From Chitinophaga qingshengii (GTDB lineage Bacteria > Bacteroidota > Bacteroidia > Chitinophagales > Chitinophagaceae): a DNA stretch of 64,000 bases. Below are positions 27,351-35,226 of this stretch, in pieces (positions within the stretch are counted from its first letter, which is position 1; each line of letters opens with the position of its first letter). The DNA lies in assembly GCF_014529935.1 (NCBI RefSeq), contig NZ_JACVFC010000001.1:2294001-2358000 (forward strand), read 5' to 3'. A program made the translations under genes and the position numbers. The notes below the pieces were generated by a model, which saw only the letters and a list, made by a program, of their open reading frames with translations, did no database searches and was not told the DNA's origin.

Positions 27351-27405
27351 AAAAAGTATTTTCAGGTGGTGGTAAAAATCGCTGGATGTTGATATTGGTT
27401 GCTAC

Positions 27406-27434
27406 AAAAAAGCCCCCGACGTTTGCGGAGGCTT
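27406..27434 (-). terminator. attenuator terminator upstream of the sulfite reductase gene
   Basis: On the minus strand AAGCCTCCG pairs with CGGGGGCTT (9 bp including one G-U) over a 7-nt loop and is followed by six T. It lies 44 nt after the leader-peptide stop and 56 nt before the sulfite reductase ATG, i.e. inside the transcribed leader rather than after a gene. Confidence 0.85.
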
Positions 27435-27478
27435 TCGTATAACTGAGATTAGTATAATAAACTTATCTGTGTTGCATA

Positions 27479-27532
27479 CTACACGCGGTCCGCTGCTGCT
27501 ATGCAACAACAATTATGACGGTGGCTGTTCAT
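27479..27532 (-). CDS. 17-residue cysteine leader peptide of the siroheme/sulfite reductase operon
   Basis: The ATG at 27530-27532 has a good Shine-Dalgarno sequence (GAGGAAG, 7 nt upstream), unusual for this genome. The peptide is MNSHRHN-CCC-IAAADRV, with three consecutive Cys codons (TGT TGT TGC, 27511-27503), and it stops with TAG. A start seven codons upstream is possible but has no such ribosome site. Two of the Cys codons and the Ile codon (27508-27500) form a perfect 9-bp stem with TATGCAACA (27478-27470) just after the stop. A terminator follows at 27406-27434. This is the layout of an amino-acid attenuator: ribosome stalling at Cys codons under low Cys-tRNA should disrupt the stem. 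Translation and regulation are inferred. Confidence 0.75.
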   Translation of the reverse strand: MNSHRHNCCCIAAADRV

Positions 27533-27580
27533 TATCGCTTCCTCATTATCCATATTCCCTATAATTTTAGTAGAGTAATA

Positions 27581-27610
27581 CAAAGATAGAAATGCCCTTC
27601 GTCTTTCCAA
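27581..27610 (-). promoter_or_regulatory. promoter of the Cys leader / sulfite reductase operon
   Basis: TTG (27610-27608), a 19-nt spacer and TATCTTTG (27588-27581) are a full match to the Bacteroidota consensus. Transcription should start near 27574, about 42 nt before the leader ATG. Confidence 0.85.
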
Positions 27611-27845
27611 AAATTTTTTTGGGTGGATAGAAGAGGAAGAGCTAAGGGCTGGCCAAGTGCCCAAGCGAGTGATTTTCTATTTTATATATTGATAATCAGC
27701 CGGATAGAGTTTAATATTTTCTTATTCATTATAACCTGCGCTTATCGGGGATAACATTTTGTTATGGGTGGTAGCCAATGAATATATTATAAATATTCAT
27801 TATTTTCAATAACCGAAGTTTTTAACACCCGCTGAAACCCTGGCT

Positions 27846-28046
27846 ATGAAAGAAATGAAAAAGACCCGCTCCGGATGGGCTACCACCGGATATAGATGGA
27901 CGCTGGTACCGTTACTGTTGATATCGCTGGTACTTTTATACAGCGGAACCGCCCCGGACAAAATGAGCATCACCACCCGGGCAATAGTTATGATCATAAA
28001 TGCTGTAACCGCGGGGTTGGCACAGGCCATTGTGAGTTTGTTTTAA
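27846..28046 (+). CDS. small hypothetical membrane protein
   Basis: A 66-residue open frame starts with a basic segment (MKEMKKTRSGWATTGYR) and has two hydrophobic helices ('WTLVPLLLISLVLLYSG' and 'AIVMIINAVTAGLAQAIVSLF') joined by a short polar turn. It lies 40 nt upstream of the HAD phosphatase gene on the same strand, but that gene has its own promoter at 28062-28069. No family is recognised. The two-helix hairpin topology and the basic N-terminus support a real inner-membrane protein, with moderate confidence. Confidence 0.45.
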   Translation: MKEMKKTRSGWATTGYRWTLVPLLLISLVLLYSGTAPDKMSITTRAIVMIINAVTAGLAQAIVSLF

Positions 28047-28061
28047 TTCCATGCCCCTTGT

Positions 28062-28069
28062 TATCTTTG
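28062..28069 (+). promoter_or_regulatory. -7 element of the HAD phosphatase gene
   Basis: TATCTTTG matches TAnnTTTG and lies 18 nt before the ATG at 28087. A TTTG at 28037-28040 gives a 21-nt spacer, slightly long. Confidence 0.6.
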
Positions 28070-28086
28070 CGGCGTAAAATGGAATT

Positions 28087-28749
28087 ATGATCAATACGGT
28101 AATATTTGATATGGATGGCCTCCTGGTGGATTCCGAGCCACTATGGGGCATAGCGATGAGAGAAGTGTTTGCAACGGTAGGCGTTACCCTTTCGCCCGAA
28201 CTAACCCACAAAACGACGGGGCTTCGTACCCGCGAGGTGGTGAGCTACTGGCACAGTTACTTTAAATGGGAAGGTAAAAGTTCCGACCAGGTTACCAACG
28301 AAATCATTGACAGCGTGACTGCCAAAATTATTGCGGAAGGTAAAGCCATGGAAGGATTACAGTATATCCTCGATTTTTTCAAAGAGAGAGATTTTAAAAT
28401 AGGGCTGGCTTCTTCTTCTCCCCTGAGACTGATTGAAGCCGTACTGGCGCATTTAAACATCCGTGAACACTTCCAGGCAGTGTATTCCGCCGAATTTGAA
28501 GACTATGGCAAACCACATCCTGCCGTATACCTGGCCTGTGCCAAAGCGCTCAACAGCGATCCGCTGGACTGTATCGCCTTCGAGGACTCCGTTACCGGCA
28601 TGACTGCCGCCAAAGCAGCGCGTATGACCACCGTGGTGGTACCTGAGCCGCACAACCGGCACGATCCGCGGTATGCACTGGCCAATATGCAGCTGAGCTC
28701 CCTGCTGGATTTCAACGACCAGCGCCTGTTGCTTTTACTGGAACACTAA
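28087..28749 (+). CDS. hxpB: HAD-superfamily phosphatase, hexitol phosphatase HxpB-like
   Basis: The protein has 220 residues with the HAD motifs: I 'FDMDGLLVDSEPLW' (Asp nucleophile near residue 9), II 'GLASSSPLRLIEAVL', III Lys of 'YGKPHPAVYL' and IV 'CIAFEDSVTGMTAAKAA'. The cap domain is the helical beta-PGM/phosphatase type. The combination and length match HxpB (YniC), which acts on hexitol and sugar phosphates, but the exact substrate in this organism is not shown. It is followed 33 nt later by a cyclase gene on the same strand. Confidence 0.8.
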   Translation: MINTVIFDMDGLLVDSEPLWGIAMREVFATVGVTLSPELTHKTTGLRTREVVSYWHSYFKWEGKSSDQVTNEIIDSVTAKIIAEGKAMEGLQYILDFFKERDFKIGLASSSPLRLIEAVLAHLNIREHFQAVYSAEFEDYGKPHPAVYLACAKALNSDPLDCIAFEDSVTGMTAAKAARMTTVVVPEPHNRHDPRYALANMQLSSLLDFNDQRLLLLLEH

Positions 28750-28782
28750 ATACATCCTTCATTTCAACCCCATGTTATTACC

Positions 28783-29544
28783 ATGAAAATCATCGACCTG
28801 TCTAAGACGATCGAATACAATAAACAGGACCCCTGGTTTATGCGTATCCGTATCAAACACAAGGCACACCGGCAAAGCAAATCGTTGATCCGGTTTTTTT
28901 TGGGCCTGCCGGCAAAGCTTTTCCCCAAAGGATTCCAGGGCTGGGCAGACGATAAAATTGTGAGTATGGGCGTACATGCCGCCACTCACATAGACGCTCC
29001 CTGGCACTATGCGCCGGAAGTGAATGGTCAGCCTGCCAAAACCATCGATCAGATACCTTTGGAATGGTGTTATGGCGAAGGGGTGGTCATCAACATGACC
29101 CACAAGGCCGATTTCGAGGAGATAACGCTGGCGGATATACGGGAAAATCTCGCACAGACGGGTGCGGTGATTCAGCCGGGTACTATTGTATTAATTTATA
29201 CCGGCCGTGATCAGTACATTGGTACCCGTGAGTATCCCATGCGGGGCACTGGTATGAGTGCGGAAGCTACCCATTGGCTGATAGACCAGGGGGTGAAAGT
29301 GATGGGGATTGATCAGTGGGGATTTGATCTTCCTTTAAAATACATGGTACAAAAGGCCAAGGCAGAAGGTAAAGATAATTATTTCTGGCAGGCTCACCTG
29401 GTGGGGCAGCAGAAAGAATACTGCCACATGGAGCAGTTGGTGAACCTGGGTGCTTTACCCGCCTATGGTTTTAAAGTAGCCGTTTTTCCCTTGAAAATAA
29501 AAGGCGCCAGTGCTGCGCCGGCCCGTGTGGTAGCTATCATTTAG
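28783..29544 (+). CDS. cyclase family metal-dependent hydrolase (kynurenine formamidase-like)
   Basis: The protein has 253 residues. The metal-binding motif 'VHAATHIDAPWHY' (the HxxxH-D-P pattern of the cyclase/KynB family) is near residue 65, with 'PAKTIDQIPLEWCYGEGVVINM' after it and 'GIDQWGFDLP' further on. Family members hydrolyse amide or ester bonds with zinc or manganese; kynurenine formamidase is the best-known case, but no kynurenine gene is nearby, so the reaction is open. It is probably co-transcribed with the HAD phosphatase and is convergent with rpsA across the long palindrome at 29546-29649. Confidence 0.85.
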   Translation: MKIIDLSKTIEYNKQDPWFMRIRIKHKAHRQSKSLIRFFLGLPAKLFPKGFQGWADDKIVSMGVHAATHIDAPWHYAPEVNGQPAKTIDQIPLEWCYGEGVVINMTHKADFEEITLADIRENLAQTGAVIQPGTIVLIYTGRDQYIGTREYPMRGTGMSAEATHWLIDQGVKVMGIDQWGFDLPLKYMVQKAKAEGKDNYFWQAHLVGQQKEYCHMEQLVNLGALPAYGFKVAVFPLKIKGASAAPARVVAII

Positions 29545-29545
29545 G

Positions 29546-29649
29546 GATTTTTTGATTTACGGATTTAGGGATTTGAAATGCAGCGAAGATTATGTTATAT
29601 GTTAGTCTTCGCTGCATTTCAAATCCCTAAATCCGTAAATCAAAAAATC
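29546..29649. repeat. 44-bp perfect inverted repeat between convergent genes
   Basis: Arm 1 (29546-29589) and arm 2 (29606-29649) are exact inverse copies of 44 nt with a 16-nt loop. Each arm combines an outer A/T-rich part (GATTTACGGATTTAGGG) and an inner GCAGCGAAGA shoulder. It fills the gap between the cyclase stop and the rpsA terminator. The outer part recurs at 16995-17037 and 48697-48827; the inner shoulder recurs at 8714 and 48739. Confidence 0.95.
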
Positions 29650-29656
29650 TCTCAAT

Positions 29657-29694
29657 AAAAAAACCCGTTCTGATGGTTCAGAACGGGTTTTTTA
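29657..29694 (-). terminator. rpsA terminator (bidirectional)
   Basis: AAACCCGTTCTGA/TCAGAACGGGTTT around a 4-nt loop, with a run of seven A on the left side (T on the minus strand) and six T on the right, can end transcription from both directions. Confidence 0.9.
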
Positions 29695-29713
29695 TTATTT
29701 GTTGAAACGGATC

Positions 29714-31609
29714 TTATTGTGCGCTTTTTTCTTCGCCACCTTCAGATTGTTTCAGTTTTTCTCTCAGTTCAGCCAGTGCACCCAGGTCACCTAAAGTAGC
29801 TTTTTCTACTTTGCCTTGAATGTTTTTCACTGCTTTACGGGTTTTGTCAGCTTCAGCTCTTTTCTCTTTTACAACAGCTTCTTTTTCTTCAGCCTGTGCT
29901 TTTTCCCATACTCTGGTGTGAGAAACCAGGATACGTTTTTCGCTGCGATCGAATTCGATGATCATGAATTCTTTCACGTCTTCAACGTTGATTGGTTTTT
30001 CGTCTTCTGTTCTCAGGTGACGGGCAGGAGCGTAAGCTTCCAGGCCGTATTGCAGTTGAACAGTAGCACCTTTCTCATCTTTCTTCACCACAGTACCTTC
30101 GTGTACGGAGTTGATCGGGAAGATAGTTTCGAAAGTGTTCCAAGGATCTTCTTCGATCTGTTTGTGACCGAGGCTGAGTTTGCGGTTTTCTTTATCAATA
30201 CCCAGGATTACTACATCTATTTCGTTACCTACTTTAGTGTATTCAGATGGGTGGTTGAAACGTTTGATCCAGCTCAGGTCGGAGATGTGGATCATGCCGC
30301 CGATACCAGTTTCCAGTTCAACGAACACGCCGTAAGGAGTGATGTTTTTAACGATGCCTTTGTGACGGCTATCAACCGGGAATTTGGTTTCGATAGTAGA
30401 CCATGGATCTTCTGTCAGTTGTTTGATAGACAGAGACATTTTACGTTCGTCTTTGCTCAGGGTAACTACCACTGCTTCGTATTCTTCGCCTAATTTGAAG
30501 AATTCTTTAGCGTTGATAGGAGTAGAAGCCCAGGAGATTTCAGAAACGTGCACCAGACCTTCTACGCCCGGCATGATTTCCAGGAATGCACCGTAGTCTT
30601 CGATGTTAACCACTTTACCTTTAACTTTAGCACCTTCGGTGATAGTAGCTGGTAAAGTATCCCACGGATGCGGAGTGAGTTGTTTGTAACCCAGGCTTAT
30701 GCGACGTTTTTCGTCGTCGAAGTCCAGTACAACCACGTTGATTTTCTGGTCCATCTGGAGCACTTCGCTCGGATGGGAGATACGGCCCCAGGAGATGTCT
30801 GTGATGTACAGCAGACCGTCCAGACCGCCCAGGTCGATGAACGCACCAAAGTCGGTGATATTCTTGATGGTACCTTCCAATACCTGGCCTTTTTCCAGTT
30901 TGGAGATGATATCCACTCTCTGTTGTTCGATGTCGCTTTCGATCAGTGCTTTGTGGGAAACTACGGCGTTGCGGATGGTTTCGTTTACTTTCACCACTTT
31001 GAACTCCATGGTTTTGCCTACAAACTGGTCGTAGTCGGTAACCGGTTTCACGTCGATCTGAGAACCAGGCAGGAATGTTTCCATACCGTATACGTCCACG
31101 ATCAGGCCGCCTTTGGTTTTGCTGGTAACGGTACCAGTAACCACTTCGCCTGTTTTGTACACTTCCACGATTTTTTCCCATGCACGTTTTTGACGAGCCT
31201 GTTTACGGCTCAGGTGCAGGTTACCATCGCGGTCTTCTTTTTCTACTACCAGCACTTCCACTTCGTCACCGATTTTCAGACCCGGTAAGTCGCGGAATTC
31301 GTTCAGGGAGATCAAACCGTCGGATTTGAAACCGATGTTGATAACCACGTCAGTGTTGGTGATACCTACTACAGTACCGCTCAGCAGGGTGTTTTCTTCA
31401 AACACTTTGAAGGTGCTGTCGTAAGTCTGATCGTACTTTTCTTTTTCTTCTTTGCTGTAAGAAGAAACGTTACGTTTGTCCACGCTCCAATCGAAATCGT
31501 CGTGGGCAGTTTCAACTACAGGAGCCTTTTTTGTCGCAGTTTCTGCCGCAGCTGCCTGCGGTGCCTGTTGTTCTGCGTTTTGTTCGTTAATAATGTTGTT
31601 TTCGCTCAT
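29714..31609 (-). CDS. rpsA: 30S ribosomal protein S1
   Basis: The protein has 631 residues, longer than the ~557 of E. coli because of an N-terminal Gln/Ala-rich acidic extension ('QNAEQQAPQAAAAETATKKAP') and a charged C-terminal tail ('EEKEAVVKEKRAEADKTRKAVKNI'). Six S1 RNA-binding repeats are visible by their 'GTV...G..V.. ..GLEGLVHISEIS.......P...' pattern, for example 'GTIKNITDFGAFIDLGGLDGLLYITDISWGR' over ~30 residues. It helps mRNAs bind the 30S subunit. It is single, with a terminator after it and a TATTTTTG box at 31664-31671 upstream. Confidence 0.95.
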   Translation of the reverse strand: MSENNIINEQNAEQQAPQAAAAETATKKAPVVETAHDDFDWSVDKRNVSSYSKEEKEKYDQTYDSTFKVFEENTLLSGTVVGITNTDVVINIGFKSDGLISLNEFRDLPGLKIGDEVEVLVVEKEDRDGNLHLSRKQARQKRAWEKIVEVYKTGEVVTGTVTSKTKGGLIVDVYGMETFLPGSQIDVKPVTDYDQFVGKTMEFKVVKVNETIRNAVVSHKALIESDIEQQRVDIISKLEKGQVLEGTIKNITDFGAFIDLGGLDGLLYITDISWGRISHPSEVLQMDQKINVVVLDFDDEKRRISLGYKQLTPHPWDTLPATITEGAKVKGKVVNIEDYGAFLEIMPGVEGLVHVSEISWASTPINAKEFFKLGEEYEAVVVTLSKDERKMSLSIKQLTEDPWSTIETKFPVDSRHKGIVKNITPYGVFVELETGIGGMIHISDLSWIKRFNHPSEYTKVGNEIDVVILGIDKENRKLSLGHKQIEEDPWNTFETIFPINSVHEGTVVKKDEKGATVQLQYGLEAYAPARHLRTEDEKPINVEDVKEFMIIEFDRSEKRILVSHTRVWEKAQAEEKEAVVKEKRAEADKTRKAVKNIQGKVEKATLGDLGALAELREKLKQSEGGEEKSAQ

Positions 31610-31957
31610 AAAAATGAAATTTAAATCCGGAATACCCGGACTCCCTGTTTTTATTGGGACGGCAAAAATACAAAAAATTCACCGGTCTGCCTCCTTTTTC
31701 CGGAAGAAATTCCCTGATCCAGCCCTCATTTAACGTTCTTTTCGGATATTTTTAAATCATATTTATAAAAAAATCACTGTATGGGCAAAATGCCCGGCAG
31801 AAATCACCGGTATTTTTCAACCAGAATGGTGAAAATTTGTTATTTATTTAGTGTCCAATTGCTGGTTGTTTGCAGTAGAAAAAGTTAAATTTCATCAACT
31901 GAAAATCTAACCCTGCAAAGGGTATTAATTCCCGGATTTTTATTTTAATTTGTGTAT
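31610..31957. other. 348-bp divergent intergenic region rpsA / rhomboid gene
   Basis: A/T-rich. TATTTTTG on the minus strand (31664-31671) is a likely -7 box for rpsA, ~55 nt upstream of its ATG. Toward the rhomboid gene only weak elements are seen (TAATTTG-like at 31945). No ORF, tRNA or clear riboswitch fold recognised. Confidence 0.5.
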
Positions 31958-32836
31958 ATGAACGGGACCTCATTTCAATCGGATATTCGCTTTTGGCTCA
32001 GACAAGGCAACACTGTCAATCAATTGCTCTTCTGGAATATTGTTGTTTTTCTTGGGATCAATATATTGTATCTCATTAATACCTTTTCTCCTGGTTCGCC
32101 TGCTTTTGCCTGGACACTTAACCAGCTTTCCCTGCATTCGGCGCCAGGCACCTTTATTATTAAACCCTGGGGACTGATCACCTACATGTTTACGCATGTA
32201 GAGATCTTTCACGTGTTTTTTAACCTGCTCAACCTGTACTGGTTTGGCAACCTGTTCCGTGGCTTCCTGGGCAACAAACGGGTGCTCCCCCTCTACCTGA
32301 TGGGCGGTATCACCGGTGGCCTGTTATATCTCCTATGTTATAATCTCTTTTTACCGGGCCTGGCTTCCACTATGATTGGCGCCTCCGCTTCCGTGATGTG
32401 CATCCTGGTAGCCTGTGCTACCCTGATGCCCAACTACGAGATCGGACTGCTTTTCCTGGGCAACGTCAGACTGAAATGGCTGGCCCTGGGCCTCATCGTC
32501 CTCGGCGTGATCTCTATTCCCCATGGTAACCTGGGAGGTATCATAGCGCATATGGGCGGCGCCCTCTTCGGCTTCTTCTATATCCGTGCCCTGCAAAGCG
32601 GCACCGACCTTTGCAAACCACTGATCTGGCTCTTCGATGCCGATACCCGCCGGGAAGCCAAACAACTACAGACCCGTGCCAAGCCTAAAAAATCGCCGCT
32701 CAAAGTAGTGAAAAAGCCGGAAGACAATCACCAGCTGCGGCTGGACCAACTGCTCGACAAAATCAACGAAAAAGGCTATAATAGCCTGAGTGCAGAAGAA
32801 AAAGCCTGGTTGGACAAAGTGAGCAAAGAAAACTGA
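31958..32836 (+). CDS. rhomboid family intramembrane serine protease
   Basis: The ATG at 31958 is preferred over an in-frame GTG two codons upstream. The product has 292 residues with six to seven hydrophobic helices. The catalytic Ser is in 'TMIGASASVMCIL' (GxSx motif) and the catalytic His in 'LGGIIAHMGGALFGFFY'. The conserved loop-1 region 'WGLITYMFTHVEIFHVFFNLLNLYWFG' precedes them. The C-terminal ~75 residues are polar and end in 'LNDKINEKGYNSLSAEEKAWLDKV'-like sequence typical of Bacteroidota rhomboids. It cleaves helices within the inner membrane. ispH follows 35 nt later on the same strand. Confidence 0.9.
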   Translation: MNGTSFQSDIRFWLRQGNTVNQLLFWNIVVFLGINILYLINTFSPGSPAFAWTLNQLSLHSAPGTFIIKPWGLITYMFTHVEIFHVFFNLLNLYWFGNLFRGFLGNKRVLPLYLMGGITGGLLYLLCYNLFLPGLASTMIGASASVMCILVACATLMPNYEIGLLFLGNVRLKWLALGLIVLGVISIPHGNLGGIIAHMGGALFGFFYIRALQSGTDLCKPLIWLFDADTRREAKQLQTRAKPKKSPLKVVKKPEDNHQLRLDQLLDKINEKGYNSLSAEEKAWLDKVSKEN

Positions 32837-32871
32837 TTACCTTTGTCTTTCAATTTTTCGCCCATTTACGC

Positions 32872-34095
32872 ATGAAAACTTTCAATGTTCCGGTCATATA
32901 CCGCAGTCCGCTGATCAGCGCTATCAAGAACCAACGCAAACAGCAGGACCGCATGAAAAAGGACTTCACGCCCACCACGCTTGACTTTGGTCCGCTGAAA
33001 ATCCTCCTCGCCCGCCACTTTGGCTTCTGCTATGGTGTGGAAAACGCTATCGAAATCGCTTTTAAAACGGTTGACGAGAACCCGGACAAACGTATTTTCC
33101 TGCTCAGTGAAATGATCCACAACCCGCATGTCAACAACGACCTGCTGGAACGCGGCGTACAGTTTATCATGGATACTGCCGGCAAACAGCTGGTTCCCTG
33201 GGAAACCCTGCAATCCGACGATATTGTGATCATTCCCGCTTTTGGCACTACGCTGGAAACAGAAAACAAACTGGCTTCTCTCGGTATAGAACCGCTGAAA
33301 TACAATACTACCTGCCCTTTTGTGGAAAGAGTATGGAACAAGGCGGAGCAGATCGGGAAAAAGTCCTATACCGTAATCGTGCATGGCAAACCCAAACACG
33401 AAGAAACCCGGGCTACCTTCTCCCACAGCCAGTTTAACACTCCTACCGTGGTGGTAAAAGATATGGCAGAAACAGAAAAACTGGCCCGCTTCATTACCGG
33501 TGAAGCAACAGCGGAAGAATTTTACGAAGCCTTTAAAGGCCAGTATTCACAAGGGTTTGATGTAAGCAAAGACCTGCAGCGTGTAGGAGTTGTCAATCAA
33601 ACCACTATGCTGGCTACCGAAACCCAGGCGATTGCCGATTATATCCGCGACGTGATCGTGCGCCATTACGGTCTCACAGAAGCCAATACCGGCGAACGTT
33701 TTGCCGATACCCGCGATACGCTCTGTTATGCTACCAACGATAACCAAAGCGCGGTTATCGGTATGCTGCAGGAAACAGCCGATCTGGCCATTGTGGTAGG
33801 GGGTTATAACAGCTCCAACACCTCCCACCTGGTGGAACTTTGCGAGGAAAAGCTGCCCACTTATTTTATCAATGCGCCGGAGCAAATGCAGAACGTCCAT
33901 CAAATTGACCATTGGGATTTTCATCATAAAGAAGAAATTCACAGTAATACTTTTTTACCGGAAAAAGAGCAGGTAACCATCCTGCTGACAAGCGGCGCTT
34001 CCTGCCCGGACGCGCTGGTAGAAGGCGTCATCCGCCGCTTATTGTCCTTTTATGGACTGGAGCATAAAGCCGACGAACTGGCCACGGTTGAATAA
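32872..34095 (+). CDS. ispH: 4-hydroxy-3-methylbut-2-enyl diphosphate reductase, long form
   Basis: The protein has 407 residues, i.e. the long form known from cyanobacteria and plants, not the ~316-residue E. coli form. The 4Fe-4S ligands are Cys53 ('FGFCYGVENAI'), Cys148 ('NTTCPFVERVW') and Cys285 ('DTLCYATNDNQ'). A fourth Cys378 lies in 'SGASCPDALVEGV', where E. coli has Ala. It reduces HMBPP to IPP and DMAPP, the last step of the MEP pathway for isoprenoids. It probably shares a transcript with the rhomboid gene and ends in the terminator at 34139-34166. Confidence 0.94.
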   Translation: MKTFNVPVIYRSPLISAIKNQRKQQDRMKKDFTPTTLDFGPLKILLARHFGFCYGVENAIEIAFKTVDENPDKRIFLLSEMIHNPHVNNDLLERGVQFIMDTAGKQLVPWETLQSDDIVIIPAFGTTLETENKLASLGIEPLKYNTTCPFVERVWNKAEQIGKKSYTVIVHGKPKHEETRATFSHSQFNTPTVVVKDMAETEKLARFITGEATAEEFYEAFKGQYSQGFDVSKDLQRVGVVNQTTMLATETQAIADYIRDVIVRHYGLTEANTGERFADTRDTLCYATNDNQSAVIGMLQETADLAIVVGGYNSSNTSHLVELCEEKLPTYFINAPEQMQNVHQIDHWDFHHKEEIHSNTFLPEKEQVTILLTSGASCPDALVEGVIRRLLSFYGLEHKADELATVE

Positions 34096-34138
34096 TAACT
34101 ATCATCTGTAAGCTGATTATTTTAAAACAGATCATAAC

Positions 34139-34166
34139 AAAAAAGACACCTTCCGGTGTCTTTTTT
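34139..34166 (+). terminator. ispH terminator
   Basis: GACACC/GGTGTC with a 4-nt loop is flanked by six A and six T, giving a 12-bp stem including the A/T part. It is suitable for both directions. Confidence 0.85.
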
Positions 34167-34407
34167 CTTTGGGGCTAATCACGCTAGTAATGCAGAGAAT
34201 AAAATTTATATATAGCGCTAAAATTGAAATCGTAACTCAAAAATAAATCATCCTGAAAACGCATGCAACAGCCATTTATTATCTGGTAGTTTATTGACTA
34301 TAAGTGGCATAAATACGCCTAAAATCGGAAAGCTATTTTTGCCGTAACCGCAACGCAATCGTTTTCCATGGAAGCCTTGCCATTAGCGGCCGGACACTGC
34401 TGTTCCT
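34167..34407. other. gene-free stretch between ispH terminator and response regulator
   Basis: No ORF of coding character, RNA or repeat was recognised in these ~240 bases. They lie between the ispH terminator and the convergent 3' end of the LytTR regulator gene. Confidence 0.4.
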
Positions 34408-35175
34408 TTAAAACTGCATCGCCTTTTTCAGGAAATCAGCCTTGCGCCGCCTGGATACTTCTACCTGTGCGCCATCGCTCATCAGGGCAAAACCGCCTTC
34501 TCCCTGGATATAGGATTGCATCTGCTGCAGGTTGATCAGATGCGAGTTATGCACCCGGAAAAAATCCACCTCTCCCAGCAATTCCTCAAATTCTTTCAAG
34601 GGCCGGGATACCATCAGGTTCTTTTTATCAGTGAAGAAGATGCGGGTGTAATTACCCGTAGACTCGCACCGTACAATGCTTTGTACGGGCATAAATACCA
34701 GTCCGTTGATAGTGGGCAAGGCAATTTTTTTGTGGGACTGCTGTATAGTTTTCATGTTTTGCAGGAACACATCCATCGGGGACAGGTTGCTGTCGTCCTT
34801 ACGGCGTTGCTGCTTTTTTTCCCGGCACTTGTCCAGTGCATCCTGCAATTCCTTTACACTGAAAGGTTTGAGGAGATAATCCAGGGCGTTGAATTTGATG
34901 GCCTTGAGCGCATATTGTTCATAGGCAGTGGTAAAGATGACATCAAACCCCACTTTATCAAACTGCTTCAGTAACTCAAATCCGTTCTGGTGAGGCATTT
35001 CCACATCCAGGAAAACCAGATCGGGATGGAGTTCATCCACCAGTTCCTTTGCTTCCTTTACTCCTTTGGCTGATCCTATTACTTCTACGCCCGGGCACTT
35101 CCTGACTAACATTGTTTGCAAGGCATCAATACAATGTTGCTCATCATCAACGATGATAGCTTTAATGTCGCTCAT
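34408..35175 (-). CDS. LytTR-family response regulator
   Basis: The protein has 255 residues. The receiver domain has Asp10/Asp11, the phospho-acceptor Asp57 in 'LVFLDVEMPHQNG', the Thr/Ser of 'VIFTTAYEQYALKA' and the Lys of 'DYLLKPF'. The C-terminal LytTR DNA-binding domain (about 150-255) has 'IVRCESTGNYTRIFF' and 'FFRVHNSHLINLQQMQSYIQG'. The histidine kinase gene is 51 nt upstream on the same strand, so the two are a cognate pair. Target genes are unknown; neither gene is clearly beside a regulated transporter. Confidence 0.92.
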   Translation of the reverse strand: MSDIKAIIVDDEQHCIDALQTMLVRKCPGVEVIGSAKGVKEAKELVDELHPDLVFLDVEMPHQNGFELLKQFDKVGFDVIFTTAYEQYALKAIKFNALDYLLKPFSVKELQDALDKCREKKQQRRKDDSNLSPMDVFLQNMKTIQQSHKKIALPTINGLVFMPVQSIVRCESTGNYTRIFFTDKKNLMVSRPLKEFEELLGEVDFFRVHNSHLINLQQMQSYIQGEGGFALMSDGAQVEVSRRRKADFLKKAMQF

Positions 35176-35226
35176 GCTGTGGTAGGTTTAGCGGTACGGC
35201 CTCCGGCCGTCCGTTTTTTATTTATG

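Noticed and set aside
27846..28046. Small membrane protein as a toxin of a type I toxin-antitoxin pair
   Set aside because: Two helices and a long basic start fit poorly with known small toxins, and no antisense RNA promoter was seen; kept as hypothetical.
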